DNA of 15,154 nucleotides, taken from NCBI GenBank assembly GCA_027295475.1, contig JAPUKV010000045.1:1-15154 (forward strand), read 5' to 3'. This document shows positions 1 through 8,041 of the stretch, one piece after another. The translations under genes were made by a program, and so were the position numbers. The notes below the pieces were generated by a model. The model did not search any database and had not been told where the DNA came from. It was given only the letters and a program-made list of their open reading frames with translations. Source of the DNA: Pseudomonadota bacterium. Its GTDB lineage: Bacteria; Pseudomonadota; Gammaproteobacteria; Woeseiales; Woeseiaceae. The number at the start of each line of letters is the position of its first letter. The stretch's first letter is position 1.

Positions 1-55
1 AGTGGCACGCACAAGTTCTGGTGTTGGCGTACAATTGAAAATCAGGAGAGTCCCT

Positions 56-961
56 ATGGCTATGCCTAATATTCAGAGTAGGTTTCCGATTGCAATCGTT
101 GTTATTGTCGTCTTCATATTCGTCGCAATGAATTTTTATAAAACCATTCCGCCGGGTCGCGTCGGCGTCGCTACGCTTTTCGGAAACGTCCAAGCGCAGG
201 CGTATCAACAGGGTTTGCACATACCGGTGAATCCACTGTATCGGTGGGAGTTATTCGACGCCCGTCAGCAAACACATTCGGAAACGGCCAACGTGCCCAG
301 TCAGGATCAGTTGCAGACCAAGCTTGATGTCAGTGTGCAGTATCGAATAGACGGATCAATGGCGCCGGATATTCTACAACAGACCGGTGATGCGAACGCG
401 GCGGTTCGGGTACACCTGATCCCCAAATTGCGCTCCTTGCTGCGCGAGCAGGGCAAGACCATTAAGCGAGCAGAGGATTTCTTCCAGGAAGCGACGCAGG
501 AGACTCTGCAGCTCGCACTGACCGACGGGCTGCATGAGTACCTGGCTCCCAAAGGCATTATCGTATCCGCTGTTTTGATACGTGATATTCAATTGCCTCC
601 GTTTATTGTCGCAGCCATTGAGAAGAAGAAGGAACGCGAACAGGCCGTCGAGCGGGAACGGGCCGAACTCGAAAGAGTACGCACCGAGTTGCAACAGGAG
701 GTAGCGAGAGCGGAGGCGGGTCGCCAGGCTGCTGAATCGGAGGCTGCACGCAAGAGGATCCTGGCGGACGCCACGGCGTATGAAATCACGCAGATCAATA
801 AGGCAATTGCCAGGAACCCGGCCTATATTCAGCTCCAGTCGCTCGAGGCACTCAAAGCGATTTCAAAAGACCCGGCCAGCAAAATATATTTCATGGACGG
901 CTCCAGCCCGACTCCGTTGCCGTTGTTGCACATGGGTGAGCCTATTAGATCGGGTAATTGA
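56..961 (+). CDS. SPFH/prohibitin-family membrane protein (HflC-like)
   Basis: A 301-residue protein of the stomatin/prohibitin/HflK-C (SPFH) superfamily. Such proteins form large membrane-bound ring assemblies that act as scaffolds, often around membrane proteases. Residues ~9-26 form one hydrophobic segment (IAIVVIVVFIFVAMNF), followed by IPPGRVGVATLFGNV, the typical SPFH entry. The SPFH domain runs to ~residue 190. A charged, alanine-rich coiled coil follows (~195-255, starting at IEKKKEREQAVERERAELER), then the prohibitin-type ending with SKIYFMDGSSPTPLPLL. ATG 56 was chosen because GGAGAG (45-50) lies just upstream and it places the membrane helix at the N-terminus. The frame is open to base 2 with a GTG, but that adds 18 residues with no family character. 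The gene is followed by a strong terminator, so it ends its transcription unit. The family is clear; HflC proper versus a stand-alone prohibitin cannot be decided, because no hflK partner is visible. Confidence 0.88.
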   Translation: MAMPNIQSRFPIAIVVIVVFIFVAMNFYKTIPPGRVGVATLFGNVQAQAYQQGLHIPVNPLYRWELFDARQQTHSETANVPSQDQLQTKLDVSVQYRIDGSMAPDILQQTGDANAAVRVHLIPKLRSLLREQGKTIKRAEDFFQEATQETLQLALTDGLHEYLAPKGIIVSAVLIRDIQLPPFIVAAIEKKKEREQAVERERAELERVRTELQQEVARAEAGRQAAESEAARKRILADATAYEITQINKAIARNPAYIQLQSLEALKAISKDPASKIYFMDGSSPTPLPLLHMGEPIRSGN

Positions 962-992
962 GATAGGGTTGGTTCACTGCAGAAACTGGATG

Positions 993-1019
993 GGGCCGGG
1001 TGACCGGCCCTTTTTTTTT
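993..1019 (+). terminator. Rho-independent terminator after the SPFH gene
   Basis: GGGCCGG (993-999) pairs perfectly with CCGGCCC (1004-1010) around a GTGA loop and is followed by nine T residues (1011-1019). It lies 32 bases after the SPFH stop codon and separates that gene from the amidinotransferase gene. Confidence 0.93.
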
Positions 1020-1022
1020 AGT

Positions 1023-1032
1023 TGCTACAATG
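1023..1032 (+). promoter_or_regulatory. Candidate extended -10 promoter for the amidinotransferase gene
   Basis: TGCTACAATG contains a TGn extension plus TACAAT (1026-1031), one base from the sigma-70 -10 consensus. It sits just after the terminator and ~35 bases before the GTG start. No good -35 box is present at 17 bases, which extended -10 promoters can tolerate. The identical 10-mer occurs upstream of plsY (5749-5758). Confidence 0.5.
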
Positions 1033-1065
1033 ACTGGTTGAAAATGCTGCGGGGGCTCGCATTCG

Positions 1066-1911
1066 GTGAGTGATAAACAGGACACGATACTCATGTGTCC
1101 GCCGAAGTACTTTACGGTGGATTACGTCATCAATCCGTGGATGGCAGGAAATGAAGGCACGCTGGACCCGGAGCTTGCGTTCAGGCAGTGGGAAGGCCTG
1201 CGGGACACCCTGAGCGAGGTCGCGGAGGTCGTGCTCATGGAGCCGCAGCCGGACCTGCCGGACCTGGTGTTTACCGCGAATGCAGGCGTCGTGTACGGCA
1301 ACAAAGCGATCGCAAGTCATTTTATGCCGCATGAACGCCGCCCGGAAGAGCCTCATCTCAAGGACTGGTTTCGCAAAAACGGATTCGAGCTATTGGACCT
1401 GGACGAAAAAATCGGCTTTGAGGGTGCCGGCGATTGCCTGCTCGATCGAGGCGGACCGTGGTTATGGACTGGTCATGGTTTTCGAACTGAGATAGAGGCA
1501 CATGCCGAGATCGAGAATTTTTTTGGTGTGGAAGTCGTTTCCATCAAACTCACCGATTCGAGGTTCTACCATATCGATACCTGTTTCTGCCCGTTGGCCG
1601 GTGGTTTTCTTATGTACCATCCGCCGGCGTTCGACTTTGATTCCCGCATAGCGATCGAGAGCCGGATTCCATCACACAAACGAATTGTTGTGGATACAGT
1701 GGACGCCGGGAATTTCGCCTGCAATGCCGTAAATGTCGGGGACATGGTATATCTGAACAAGGCGTCAGAACCGCTCAAAGCCCGACTCAGCTTGGCGGGC
1801 TTCCAGGTCAACGAAATCGATATGTCCGAGTTTCTCAAGGCGGGCGGGTCGGCAAAATGTCTGACGCTGAAGGTGGTGGAGCCCGTGTATTCTCGACTCG
1901 GCACAAATTAG
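1066..1911 (+). CDS. Amidinotransferase / arginine deiminase-fold (DDAH-like) enzyme
   Basis: A 281-residue protein of the guanidino-modifying superfamily (pentein fold: amidinotransferases, dimethylarginine dimethylaminohydrolase, arginine deiminase). These enzymes attack the guanidinium carbon of arginine-like substrates with a catalytic cysteine. Visible landmarks are PDLVFTANAG near residue 65, FEGAGDCL with acidic residues E119 and D123, H169 in YHIDTCF, and C265 in GGSAKCLTL close to the C-terminus. The Cys/His/acidic set needed for catalysis appears complete, so the enzyme should be active. The exact substrate (arginine, methylarginine, ornithine-related) cannot be told from sequence. 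GTG 1066 has a G-rich stretch ~10 bases upstream; ATG 1093 (residue 10, in MCPPKYF) is a possible alternative start. The M61 peptidase gene follows after 36 bases and may be co-transcribed. Confidence 0.85.
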   Translation: MSDKQDTILMCPPKYFTVDYVINPWMAGNEGTLDPELAFRQWEGLRDTLSEVAEVVLMEPQPDLPDLVFTANAGVVYGNKAIASHFMPHERRPEEPHLKDWFRKNGFELLDLDEKIGFEGAGDCLLDRGGPWLWTGHGFRTEIEAHAEIENFFGVEVVSIKLTDSRFYHIDTCFCPLAGGFLMYHPPAFDFDSRIAIESRIPSHKRIVVDTVDAGNFACNAVNVGDMVYLNKASEPLKARLSLAGFQVNEIDMSEFLKAGGSAKCLTLKVVEPVYSRLGTN

Positions 1912-1947
1912 GGCTAGAATGAGAGGACAAACTCGAATAAGAACAAC

Positions 1948-3762
1948 ATGTCCCTGCCACCGCACAAATACAGCATTAGCCTGAAGGATCCCGGCCCTCA
2001 TCTTTTTGAGGTTCGATTGGTCGTCGCCAAGCCCGATCCAGCTGGACAGGTGTTCGCGATTCCGGCCTGGGTCCCGGGCAGCTACATGATTCGCGATTAC
2101 GCGAAGCATGTTGTATCCATGCGCGCCGAAGCTGATGAACGGGAGATCGAACTTGCGAAAATCGACAAGTGTAGCTGGCAGGCGGAGGCATGTGAGTCAA
2201 CGATTACTCTAATCGCTGAAATCTATGCATACGAGCAAAATGTGCGCGGCGCACACTTCGATACCACTCACGCGTATTTCAACGGGCCATGCGTATTTCC
2301 AGCCGTCGTCGGACAGGAAAACCATGCATGCGAGTTGGAAATTCAGCCGGCTGCCACGCCTTTTGGCAGCAACTGGAGGGTCGTTACGTCCATGCGGGCG
2401 AAAACCGCAAGTAAATACGGTTATGGCATTTATGAAGCGGATGACTATGCCGAGCTGATCGACCACCCGGTGGAAATCGGCAATCTTGCGATCGGCGAAT
2501 TCGAAGTAAACGGTATTCCGCACACGATTGCTATTCGCGGACGAACACGTGCCGATATGGGCCGCATATGTCACGATCTCAAGGCCGTTTGTGAACAACA
2601 CATGCGCCTCCTGGGTGCCCCTGCAGATCTCGATCGATACGTCTTTTTGCTTATGGCTCTCGATGACGGTTACGGTGGGCTCGAACATCGCTGGTCGTCA
2701 AGCCTGGTCTGTGCGCGGGATGACCTTCCCAAGAAGGGCGACACCGGGGTCGACCAGCGGTACCGGAAATTTCTCGGCCTGTGCAGCCATGAGTACTTCC
2801 ATCTTTGGAACGTCAAGCGAATGAAGCCGGAGGTATTCACGCCGTACGACCTGAGTAAAGAGTCATACACCGGTTTGCTATGGGTGTTCGAGGGAGTTAC
2901 GTCCTATTACGATGACCTGGCCCTGGTCCGATCCGAATTGATCTCCACCAAGAGTTACCTGGAGACGCTTGCCAGGACAATCACTCGCGTCATACGTGCT
3001 CGAGGAAGGTTCAGGCAAAGCGTCCAGGAATCAAGCTTCGATGCATGGATAAAATTCTATAAACAGGATGCGAACTCAAGCAACGCGATCGTAAGCTATT
3101 ACAGGAAAGGATCCCTGATCGCGTTGGCGCTCGATTTGACACTGCGTCTCGAATCGAACGGTAAGTGCTCTCTCGATGCAGTAATGCACGAGTGCTGGAA
3201 GCGATACGGCGAAACAGAAGCGGGCATGCCGGAGCGGGGGCTCGAATCGGTGGCGTCGAAAATCTCGGGCACGGATCTGGGCGATTTCTTCGATCGCTAT
3301 GTGCGTGGTACCCACGATCTGCCGCTCGAGCAGCTGCTGGGAAAATTCGGCGTCAAGCTGTGTTTGCGTCCGGCAAAAGGCCGCAGAGACGAAGGCGGGA
3401 AACCGGCGAAGCCGGACAGCAAACCGCATCCCTGGCTGGGCGCCACCCTCGTCGATCGTAATGGTCGCACCGTTTTTGGAGTTGTCCATGCAGGCAGTCC
3501 GGCGGAACAGGCCGGCATAGCGCCAGCCGACGAGGTAGTGGCGATCGATGGTCTCAAACTCACGGCCTCAAATATCGACAGGCGGCTGAAGGGATACCGG
3601 GCCGGCGATACGGCGCAAGTGAGTGTATTTCGCGGCGACGAACTGCACAGGTTTTCGATCCGGCTTGAAGAACCGCCGGCGGACACCTGTTACCTGGAGC
3701 TCGTTGCCGAGGCTGATAAAAACAAAGAGCAAAGACGAGTTGCCTGGTTGACGGGCAGCTAG
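1948..3762 (+). CDS. M61-family metallopeptidase with C-terminal PDZ domain
   Basis: A 604-residue zinc peptidase of MEROPS family M61 (glycyl aminopeptidase type), which removes N-terminal residues, often glycine or alanine, from peptides. The N-terminal beta-rich domain contains the common VPGSYMIRDYAKHV segment near residues 47-60. The catalytic domain has GGLEHRWS (~residues 244-251), corresponding to the substrate-binding Gly-x-Met-Glu-Asn-type motif of gluzincins. The zinc site HEYFH gives ligands H281 and H285 with base E282. FEGVTSYY supplies the third ligand, E315. A PDZ domain starts near HPWLGA (~493) and includes GSPAEQAGIAPADEVVAIDG. No signal peptide is obvious, so a cytoplasmic location is likely. 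ATG 1948 lacks a well-spaced Shine-Dalgarno, but it fits the family's N-terminus. TAGAAT at 1915-1920 could be a weak -10. All catalytic residues are present. Confidence 0.92.
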   Translation: MSLPPHKYSISLKDPGPHLFEVRLVVAKPDPAGQVFAIPAWVPGSYMIRDYAKHVVSMRAEADEREIELAKIDKCSWQAEACESTITLIAEIYAYEQNVRGAHFDTTHAYFNGPCVFPAVVGQENHACELEIQPAATPFGSNWRVVTSMRAKTASKYGYGIYEADDYAELIDHPVEIGNLAIGEFEVNGIPHTIAIRGRTRADMGRICHDLKAVCEQHMRLLGAPADLDRYVFLLMALDDGYGGLEHRWSSSLVCARDDLPKKGDTGVDQRYRKFLGLCSHEYFHLWNVKRMKPEVFTPYDLSKESYTGLLWVFEGVTSYYDDLALVRSELISTKSYLETLARTITRVIRARGRFRQSVQESSFDAWIKFYKQDANSSNAIVSYYRKGSLIALALDLTLRLESNGKCSLDAVMHECWKRYGETEAGMPERGLESVASKISGTDLGDFFDRYVRGTHDLPLEQLLGKFGVKLCLRPAKGRRDEGGKPAKPDSKPHPWLGATLVDRNGRTVFGVVHAGSPAEQAGIAPADEVVAIDGLKLTASNIDRRLKGYRAGDTAQVSVFRGDELHRFSIRLEEPPADTCYLELVAEADKNKEQRRVAWLTGS

Positions 3763-3902
3763 TGGTCCAACAAGGAGGCAGCCGAGGATTGGGAAATAAT
3801 TAAGCGTTCGAAATTTTTTGCCGTATCGTGGCGCTAATCGCCAATAGCGAATAGCAACAAAGGCCATCGCCGGCATAATGGGAACGCCCCCGAAAATTTC
3901 GA

Positions 3903-4829
3903 ATGGCTTGGCGTCGGACGGTGTCTTGGCTATGGTGGCAGACAGTGATAACTCTCTTTGGCAATCCCCGTGTGCGACTGTTTGCCGGCGCCGTGTTAAT
4001 CAGCTTCTCGCCAGTGTTCGTCAAACTCGTCAGTGTGTCGCCGACGACGAGCGGCTTTTATCGGGTTTTCCTGGGCGGGATCGCACTCGCTTTGTTTCTT
4101 CTGCTGACCGGGCGAAAGCTGTCTTTCACTAAAAGGGCATGGACCGCACTGATATTGTCTGCGGTTTTCTTTGCGCTGGACCTATGGTTCTGGCATCGGA
4201 GCATCATGTATGTCGGTCCGGGGTTGGCGACACTGCTCGCAAATTTCCAGGTTTTCATCATGATCGCTGCGGGCGTGATGCTGCTCAGCCAGCGACCGAC
4301 GGTCAGGCAGCTCATCGCTATCCCACTCGCGATGATCGGTCTGGCGATGATCGTCGGGCTCGATTGGCAAAGTCTGCAGCAGGACTATCAACTCGGTGTC
4401 ATTTTCGGTTTGCTGACGGCCGTTTGTTACGCAGGTTATTTGTTGACGATGCGGCGGGTGCGCACGGATTCCACGCACGCGGTGCCGTCCAGAGAGGTTG
4501 CAGTGATGTCGCTGGTTGCAGCGGCAATACTCGGCCTGGCCGCCATTGCCGAAGGTGAGTCGCTATCGATCCCGACTGTTAACGATGCGATATGGCTGGC
4601 ATGTTACGGTTTGCTCGCACACGGTGTCGGTCTGATCTTGATTGCAAGCAGTCTTGCGAAGGTGACGACAACAGAAGTGGGCCTTGCGTTGCTGCTGCAG
4701 CCGACCCTTAGCTTTGCCTGGGACATTATCTTTTTCGGTCGGGTGCTGACGGCAGTAGAAGCCGTCGGTGCGGCGATCGCCTTGATGGCAATATTTCTCG
4801 GATCTCGGCGGTCTTCACAACAACCGTAA
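3903..4829 (+). CDS. EamA/DMT-family transporter (RhaT/YdcZ-type)
   Basis: An integral membrane protein of 308 residues with about ten hydrophobic helices arranged as two EamA repeats (approximately 27-150 and 163-300). This is the drug/metabolite transporter architecture. Typical segments are SPVFVKLV in helix 1, SGFYRVFLGGIALALF in helix 2, and ALLLQPTLSFAWDIIFFG in the second repeat. Members export or import amino acids, nucleosides, sugars or unknown metabolites; no substrate can be assigned. ATG 3903 has no clear ribosome-binding site, and in-frame GTG codons at 3921 and 3945 are possible starts closer to the first helix. CATAAT (3874-3879) is a weak -10 candidate in the 140-base gap before the gene, which also holds a small TGGCG/CGCCA hairpin at 3829-3843. 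The 3' end overlaps the converging lipid kinase gene by 15 bases. Confidence 0.87.
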   Translation: MAWRRTVSWLWWQTVITLFGNPRVRLFAGAVLISFSPVFVKLVSVSPTTSGFYRVFLGGIALALFLLLTGRKLSFTKRAWTALILSAVFFALDLWFWHRSIMYVGPGLATLLANFQVFIMIAAGVMLLSQRPTVRQLIAIPLAMIGLAMIVGLDWQSLQQDYQLGVIFGLLTAVCYAGYLLTMRRVRTDSTHAVPSREVAVMSLVAAAILGLAAIAEGESLSIPTVNDAIWLACYGLLAHGVGLILIASSLAKVTTTEVGLALLLQPTLSFAWDIIFFGRVLTAVEAVGAAIALMAIFLGSRRSSQQP

Positions 4830-5714
4830 GGCGCCCTGCAGCAGTTCAATTTCAAAATGCGTCTGCAATGGCTGCACCTCGCCGTCGAGGTGCGAGGGCA
4901 CAGGCGCGGTTGCAATGAGCTGACATTGCGTGACTCGAGAATGCGTTATCTCGGGTTGACCGATATGCGATCCTCGCATCAGCTTTGGCAGCAACGCCAT
5001 GATCCGAAGCCGACTGACGGGTCCGACATAGACGAGATCGAGAATGCCGTCGTCGTTTATTGCCATCGGCGCGATGTGGAACATGCCGCCTACCCAGGCG
5101 CCATTGTTGACACTCGCCAGGGTGATCGGTCCCTCGACTATCTGGTCTGAGAATTTCATCGTCACGTGCGGTGTGATTACGCCATCGATCATCCCTTTGA
5201 ATACGGCGACCAGATAAACGATATCACCGATGCGCCAGCGAATCTCGCGGGCAATTCTGTTCACTTTGGCATCGAATCCGATGCCGGCGCTATTTGCGAA
5301 GTAGCGATCGTTCATACGGCCAGCATCAACCGGATGCGCCGGTGTGCCGGTTCGGATGCGCTCGGCGAGCAGCGGCACGGCATTTTCCCAGTTGACCGGA
5401 ATGGAACATGCCTTTGCGAAATCATTGCCTGTTCCGGTAGGGATAACTCCGAGCTCGATCGTTTCGCCGGACCGGAGAATACCGTTGACCACTTCGTGAA
5501 TACTGCCGTCTCCGCCGGCTACCAATATTCTTTTTGTGCCGGCTGATACTGCGGCAAGAACCTTGGTTTCAAGATCGCCGACCGATTCACTTCTTACAAG
5601 CACAGGGTTGACACCAAGGGAGCGGAGCAACTCGACAACTTGCAAAATATTGCGACCGGATCGGCCCCTGCCGGCAATCGGATTGAAAAAAAGAGGAACG
5701 GGCACGGTATTCAT
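4815..5714 (-). CDS. YegS/DagK-family lipid kinase
   Basis: A 299-residue diacylglycerol kinase catalytic-domain protein (YegS/Rv2252/BmrU type). It phosphorylates a lipid hydroxyl, for example on diacylglycerol or phosphatidylglycerol, using ATP. Motifs in order: NPIAG (11-15) at the N-terminus, the nucleotide-binding GGDGSIHE (67-74), PTGTGNDFA (92-100), NSAGIGFDA (141-149), and acidic segments DDGILDLVYV (221-230) and HLDGE (265-269). The spacing and length match the family. ATG 5714 begins MNTVPVPLFFNP, the expected N-terminus, though only a weak Shine-Dalgarno precedes it. The gene is transcribed divergently from plsY across an 82-base gap and converges on the DMT transporter. Its location beside plsY suggests phospholipid turnover, but the true lipid substrate is unknown. 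Confidence 0.92.
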   Translation of the reverse strand: MNTVPVPLFFNPIAGRGRSGRNILQVVELLRSLGVNPVLVRSESVGDLETKVLAAVSAGTKRILVAGGDGSIHEVVNGILRSGETIELGVIPTGTGNDFAKACSIPVNWENAVPLLAERIRTGTPAHPVDAGRMNDRYFANSAGIGFDAKVNRIAREIRWRIGDIVYLVAVFKGMIDGVITPHVTMKFSDQIVEGPITLASVNNGAWVGGMFHIAPMAINDDGILDLVYVGPVSRLRIMALLPKLMRGSHIGQPEITHSRVTQCQLIATAPVPSHLDGEVQPLQTHFEIELLQGALRLL

Positions 5715-5748
5715 TACTCATGAGTCGCTCAATGCCTGAGAATACGGA

Positions 5749-5758
5749 TGCTACAATG
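5749..5758 (+). promoter_or_regulatory. Candidate extended -10 promoter of the plsY operon
   Basis: TGCTACAATG includes a TGn extension and TACAAT (5752-5757). It lies between the divergent lipid kinase and plsY genes, ~39 bases before ATG 5797. The predicted start point (about 5764) leaves a leader of ~33 bases for ATG 5797 but almost none for TTG 5770, which favours the ATG. No strong -35 box is seen. Confidence 0.5.
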
Positions 5759-5796
5759 CCCGGCAGACCTTGTACAAAACCGGCACAGTCGCGCGC

Positions 5797-6447
5797 ATGT
5801 TAGAGCTTGGTATCAAATTTCTTCTTAGTTACTTGATCGGCTCGATCATGGGATCGATGGTGATGGGAAAATTGCGCGGTGGTGTCGACATCCGGACCGT
5901 AGGTAGCGGAAATGCAGGCGGGACAAATGCGTTACGCACCCAGGGGTGGTTGTTTGCGCTGGGTGTGGTCGCTATCGACTGTGGCAAAGGTGCTATCGCA
6001 GCAGGCATCATTCCCGGCATCGAGTTGCCGATTGCGGGCAACGATCCGGAAATCTCCCGGACGTGGCTGACCCTGAGTTGCGCGGCAGCGTCCGTCATTG
6101 GTCACGTCTGGCCCATGTGGCACAATTTCCGCGGCGGCAAGGGTGCTGCGACACTGGTCGGCACGCTGGCGATTCTGGCACCCGGGCTCATCATTCCCAT
6201 GCTGCTGGTGTGGGCGTGGGTACTCGTCCTTTCCGGATACGTGGGACTTGCGACGATGATTGCGGGATTGTCAGCACCGGTTTATCTGGCTGTGATGCGT
6301 CTCCCGTCGAACCAGCCGCTTTTCATCTATTGTGCCGTGCTTGCGCTGTACATCGTTTTCACTCATCGCTCGAATATTCGACGCATGCTGGATGGCGCAG
6401 AGGAAAGAAATCCGCGGCTAATGTTTTTTCATCGGCGAAATCAGTAG
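5797..6447 (+). CDS. plsY: Acyl-phosphate:glycerol-3-phosphate acyltransferase PlsY
   Basis: A membrane enzyme of 216 residues that transfers the acyl group from acyl-phosphate to glycerol-3-phosphate, making lysophosphatidic acid, the first committed step of phospholipid synthesis in most bacteria. Family hallmarks are LLSYLIGSIMGS at the N-terminus, motif 1 GSGNAGGTNALR (36-47), motif 2 WHNFRGGKGAAT (108-119) and the basic third motif FTHRSNIRRMLDGAE near 178-192. Several hydrophobic helices alternate with these cytoplasmic loops. ATG 5797 was chosen over an upstream in-frame TTG (5770) because the protein then begins directly with the first helix, as in homologues. It is the first gene of a plsY-birA-coaX-SPOR cluster; birA begins within about a dozen bases of its stop codon. 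Confidence 0.95.
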   Translation: MLELGIKFLLSYLIGSIMGSMVMGKLRGGVDIRTVGSGNAGGTNALRTQGWLFALGVVAIDCGKGAIAAGIIPGIELPIAGNDPEISRTWLTLSCAAASVIGHVWPMWHNFRGGKGAATLVGTLAILAPGLIIPMLLVWAWVLVLSGYVGLATMIAGLSAPVYLAVMRLPSNQPLFIYCAVLALYIVFTHRSNIRRMLDGAEERNPRLMFFHRRNQ

Positions 6448-6458
6448 CGCAGGTGAGC

Positions 6459-7274
6459 ATGCTGGACGCCGAGAGAATTCGAGAACCGATCACGAGCGTA
6501 CCTGGTGCGCGGCTGGACATTCTCGAAGTCTTGTCAGAAATTGAATCGACCAACAGCTATCTGCTGGAGCAGCCTTCTCCTGCGCCAGGCCGGTTTCGCG
6601 TTGTACTTGCGGAACACCAGACCGCGGGTCGCGGGCGCCAGGATCGAATCTGGCAATCACCGCCAGCATCCGGGCTGTGCCTGTCAATGGCCTACACTTT
6701 CGGCAGTGTTCCCGACAAGCTGCCAAGCCTGACGCTGGCCCTCGGTATCGGTGTTGCCGAAGCGCTCGAGCGGCTCGGCGTCGGCGGCATCAGCCTGAAA
6801 TGGCCGAATGACATTATTGCCTGCGACGGCAAGCTCGGCGGCATTCTGACCGAAGTTCAAAACGGCGCGAGCGACGGCGTAACAGTTGTTGCCGGTATCG
6901 GTCTGAATGTTGATCTTCCGGATTCAATGCAACTTCTGGACGGGCCGTCCTGGACGAACAAAATAGTGGATTTAAAGAAATGCACCGCCAATCCGCCATC
7001 GCGGGAAAAGTTGTCGGTTGCCGTTATTGAAAGCCTGTTTGACTGTATGGTTCGGTTTGAGTCCGACGGGTTCGCGCCATTTCAGGACAGTTGGGAGAAG
7101 TACGACTGGCTCAAGGGCAAACAGATCGTCGTTGATATGCCTGATGGACGTTGCTGTGGTGTTGCAGACGGCGTCGATTACGATGGGGCACTCTGTGTTC
7201 GAACGGACGAGAATCGGCGACGCATTATCACCGGGACTATTTCACTGCCGGACGAGCAGGATAACGACGCATGA
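6459..7274 (+). CDS. birA: Biotin--[acetyl-CoA-carboxylase] ligase, HTH-less (class I) BirA
   Basis: A 271-residue biotin protein ligase. It activates biotin to biotinyl-5'-AMP and attaches it to the carrier lysine of acetyl-CoA carboxylase. Visible motifs are ESTN (29-32), the adenylate-binding loop GRGRQDR (57-63), WQSPPASGLCLSM, KWPNDI (114-119), GGILTE (127-132), GIGLNV (146-151), and a small C-terminal SH3-like domain ending GTISLP. The N-terminal winged-helix DNA-binding domain of E. coli BirA is absent, so it should not itself act as the bio repressor. The loop differs from the E. coli GRGRRGR in its fifth and sixth positions (Q, D). The frame stays open far upstream, but that part overlies plsY out of frame and is not coding. 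The start could be ATG 6459 or GTG 6453. Its stop overlaps the coaX start (ATGA). Confidence 0.93.
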   Translation: MLDAERIREPITSVPGARLDILEVLSEIESTNSYLLEQPSPAPGRFRVVLAEHQTAGRGRQDRIWQSPPASGLCLSMAYTFGSVPDKLPSLTLALGIGVAEALERLGVGGISLKWPNDIIACDGKLGGILTEVQNGASDGVTVVAGIGLNVDLPDSMQLLDGPSWTNKIVDLKKCTANPPSREKLSVAVIESLFDCMVRFESDGFAPFQDSWEKYDWLKGKQIVVDMPDGRCCGVADGVDYDGALCVRTDENRRRIITGTISLPDEQDNDA

Positions 7275-8041
7275 GCGAAGTTCGCGCGCTGTTGTTTGAC
7301 GTCGGCAACACTCGATTGAAATGGGGCCTGCTTGAAAAGGGCCGCATCAACCGCACGGGCAGTTTTACGCGTTCCAAGATCCACGATTTAGGATTCGCAT
7401 CACTTGTTACACGCCTGCCGCGTCGAGTCGACCGCGTTTTCGCCAGCAACGTTGCGGGCGCCAGTCTTGCGACACGCCTGTCGGGTGTCATCGGTATCCA
7501 CTGCGGCTGCGATATTCATTTCGCACATTGTGAGAAACAGGCATACGGTGTGACCCACAGTTACAGGCAACCGCGACGAATGGGTGTGGACCGGTGGGTG
7601 GCGATGATCGGTGCGCGATCTGAATTTCGAGGAGCAATCTGTATTGTTGATGCGGGGACGGCAGTAACGATCGACGCATTGGACAGGAACGGCGTTCACC
7701 AGGGTGGGCAGATTCTTCCCGGACTGGCATTAATGGGTCGTGCGTTGAGATCGGAGACGAGTGATATTTCCGCCGCAAAACGACTGCCAAGAGACCCGGG
7801 TCGCGGAATGGCCATGTTCACAAACAATACCGACGGCGCTGTGCAATCGGGCGCTATAAATGCCGTCTGTGGGGCGATTGAGCGCGCGGCTAAAGTGCTA
7901 CGTGCAGAAGGTTACCGGACCAAAATCGTCTTGACCGGCGGAGATGCCTCGCGCATTCTAAAACAGCTTGGCGATAAGGCATTACACCGTCCGAACCTGG
8001 TGCTCCAGGGACTTGCATTCATGGTACAAAGCGAATCGTGA
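7271..8041 (+). CDS. coaX: Type III pantothenate kinase CoaX
   Basis: This 256-residue protein phosphorylates pantothenate with ATP, the first step of coenzyme A synthesis. It belongs to the acetate/sugar kinase (ASKHA) superfamily and is unrelated to E. coli CoaA. Features seen: phosphate-1 motif LLFDVGNTRLKW with D10, GVDRWVAMIGA (105-115) carrying the family's conserved Asp-Arg pair, the phosphate-2 motif IVDAGTAVTID (125-135), GGQILPG (145-151), and an adenosine-binding glycine stretch LTGGDA (231-236). Type III enzymes are not feedback-inhibited by CoA in characterised members. The start ATG overlaps the birA stop by four bases, and the stop overlaps the next gene's GTG, which indicates translational coupling. 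The length and motif set are complete. Confidence 0.95.
   Translation: MSEVRALLFDVGNTRLKWGLLEKGRINRTGSFTRSKIHDLGFASLVTRLPRRVDRVFASNVAGASLATRLSGVIGIHCGCDIHFAHCEKQAYGVTHSYRQPRRMGVDRWVAMIGARSEFRGAICIVDAGTAVTIDALDRNGVHQGGQILPGLALMGRALRSETSDISAAKRLPRDPGRGMAMFTNNTDGAVQSGAINAVCGAIERAAKVLRAEGYRTKIVLTGGDASRILKQLGDKALHRPNLVLQGLAFMVQSES

Noticed and set aside
2209..2688. Minus-strand frame of 159 codons inside the M61 peptidase gene
   Set aside because: Antisense to conserved M61 coding sequence, with no family resemblance.
3763..3902. Terminator between the M61 peptidase and DMT transporter genes
   Set aside because: The TGGCG/CGCCA hairpin at 3829-3843 has only five pairs and no T-run; the ATTTTTT at 3813-3819 has no stem before it.
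5946..6458. Long N-terminal extension of BirA
   Set aside because: The frame is open but lies out of frame within plsY, has the composition of an alternative-frame product, and no HTH or other domain.
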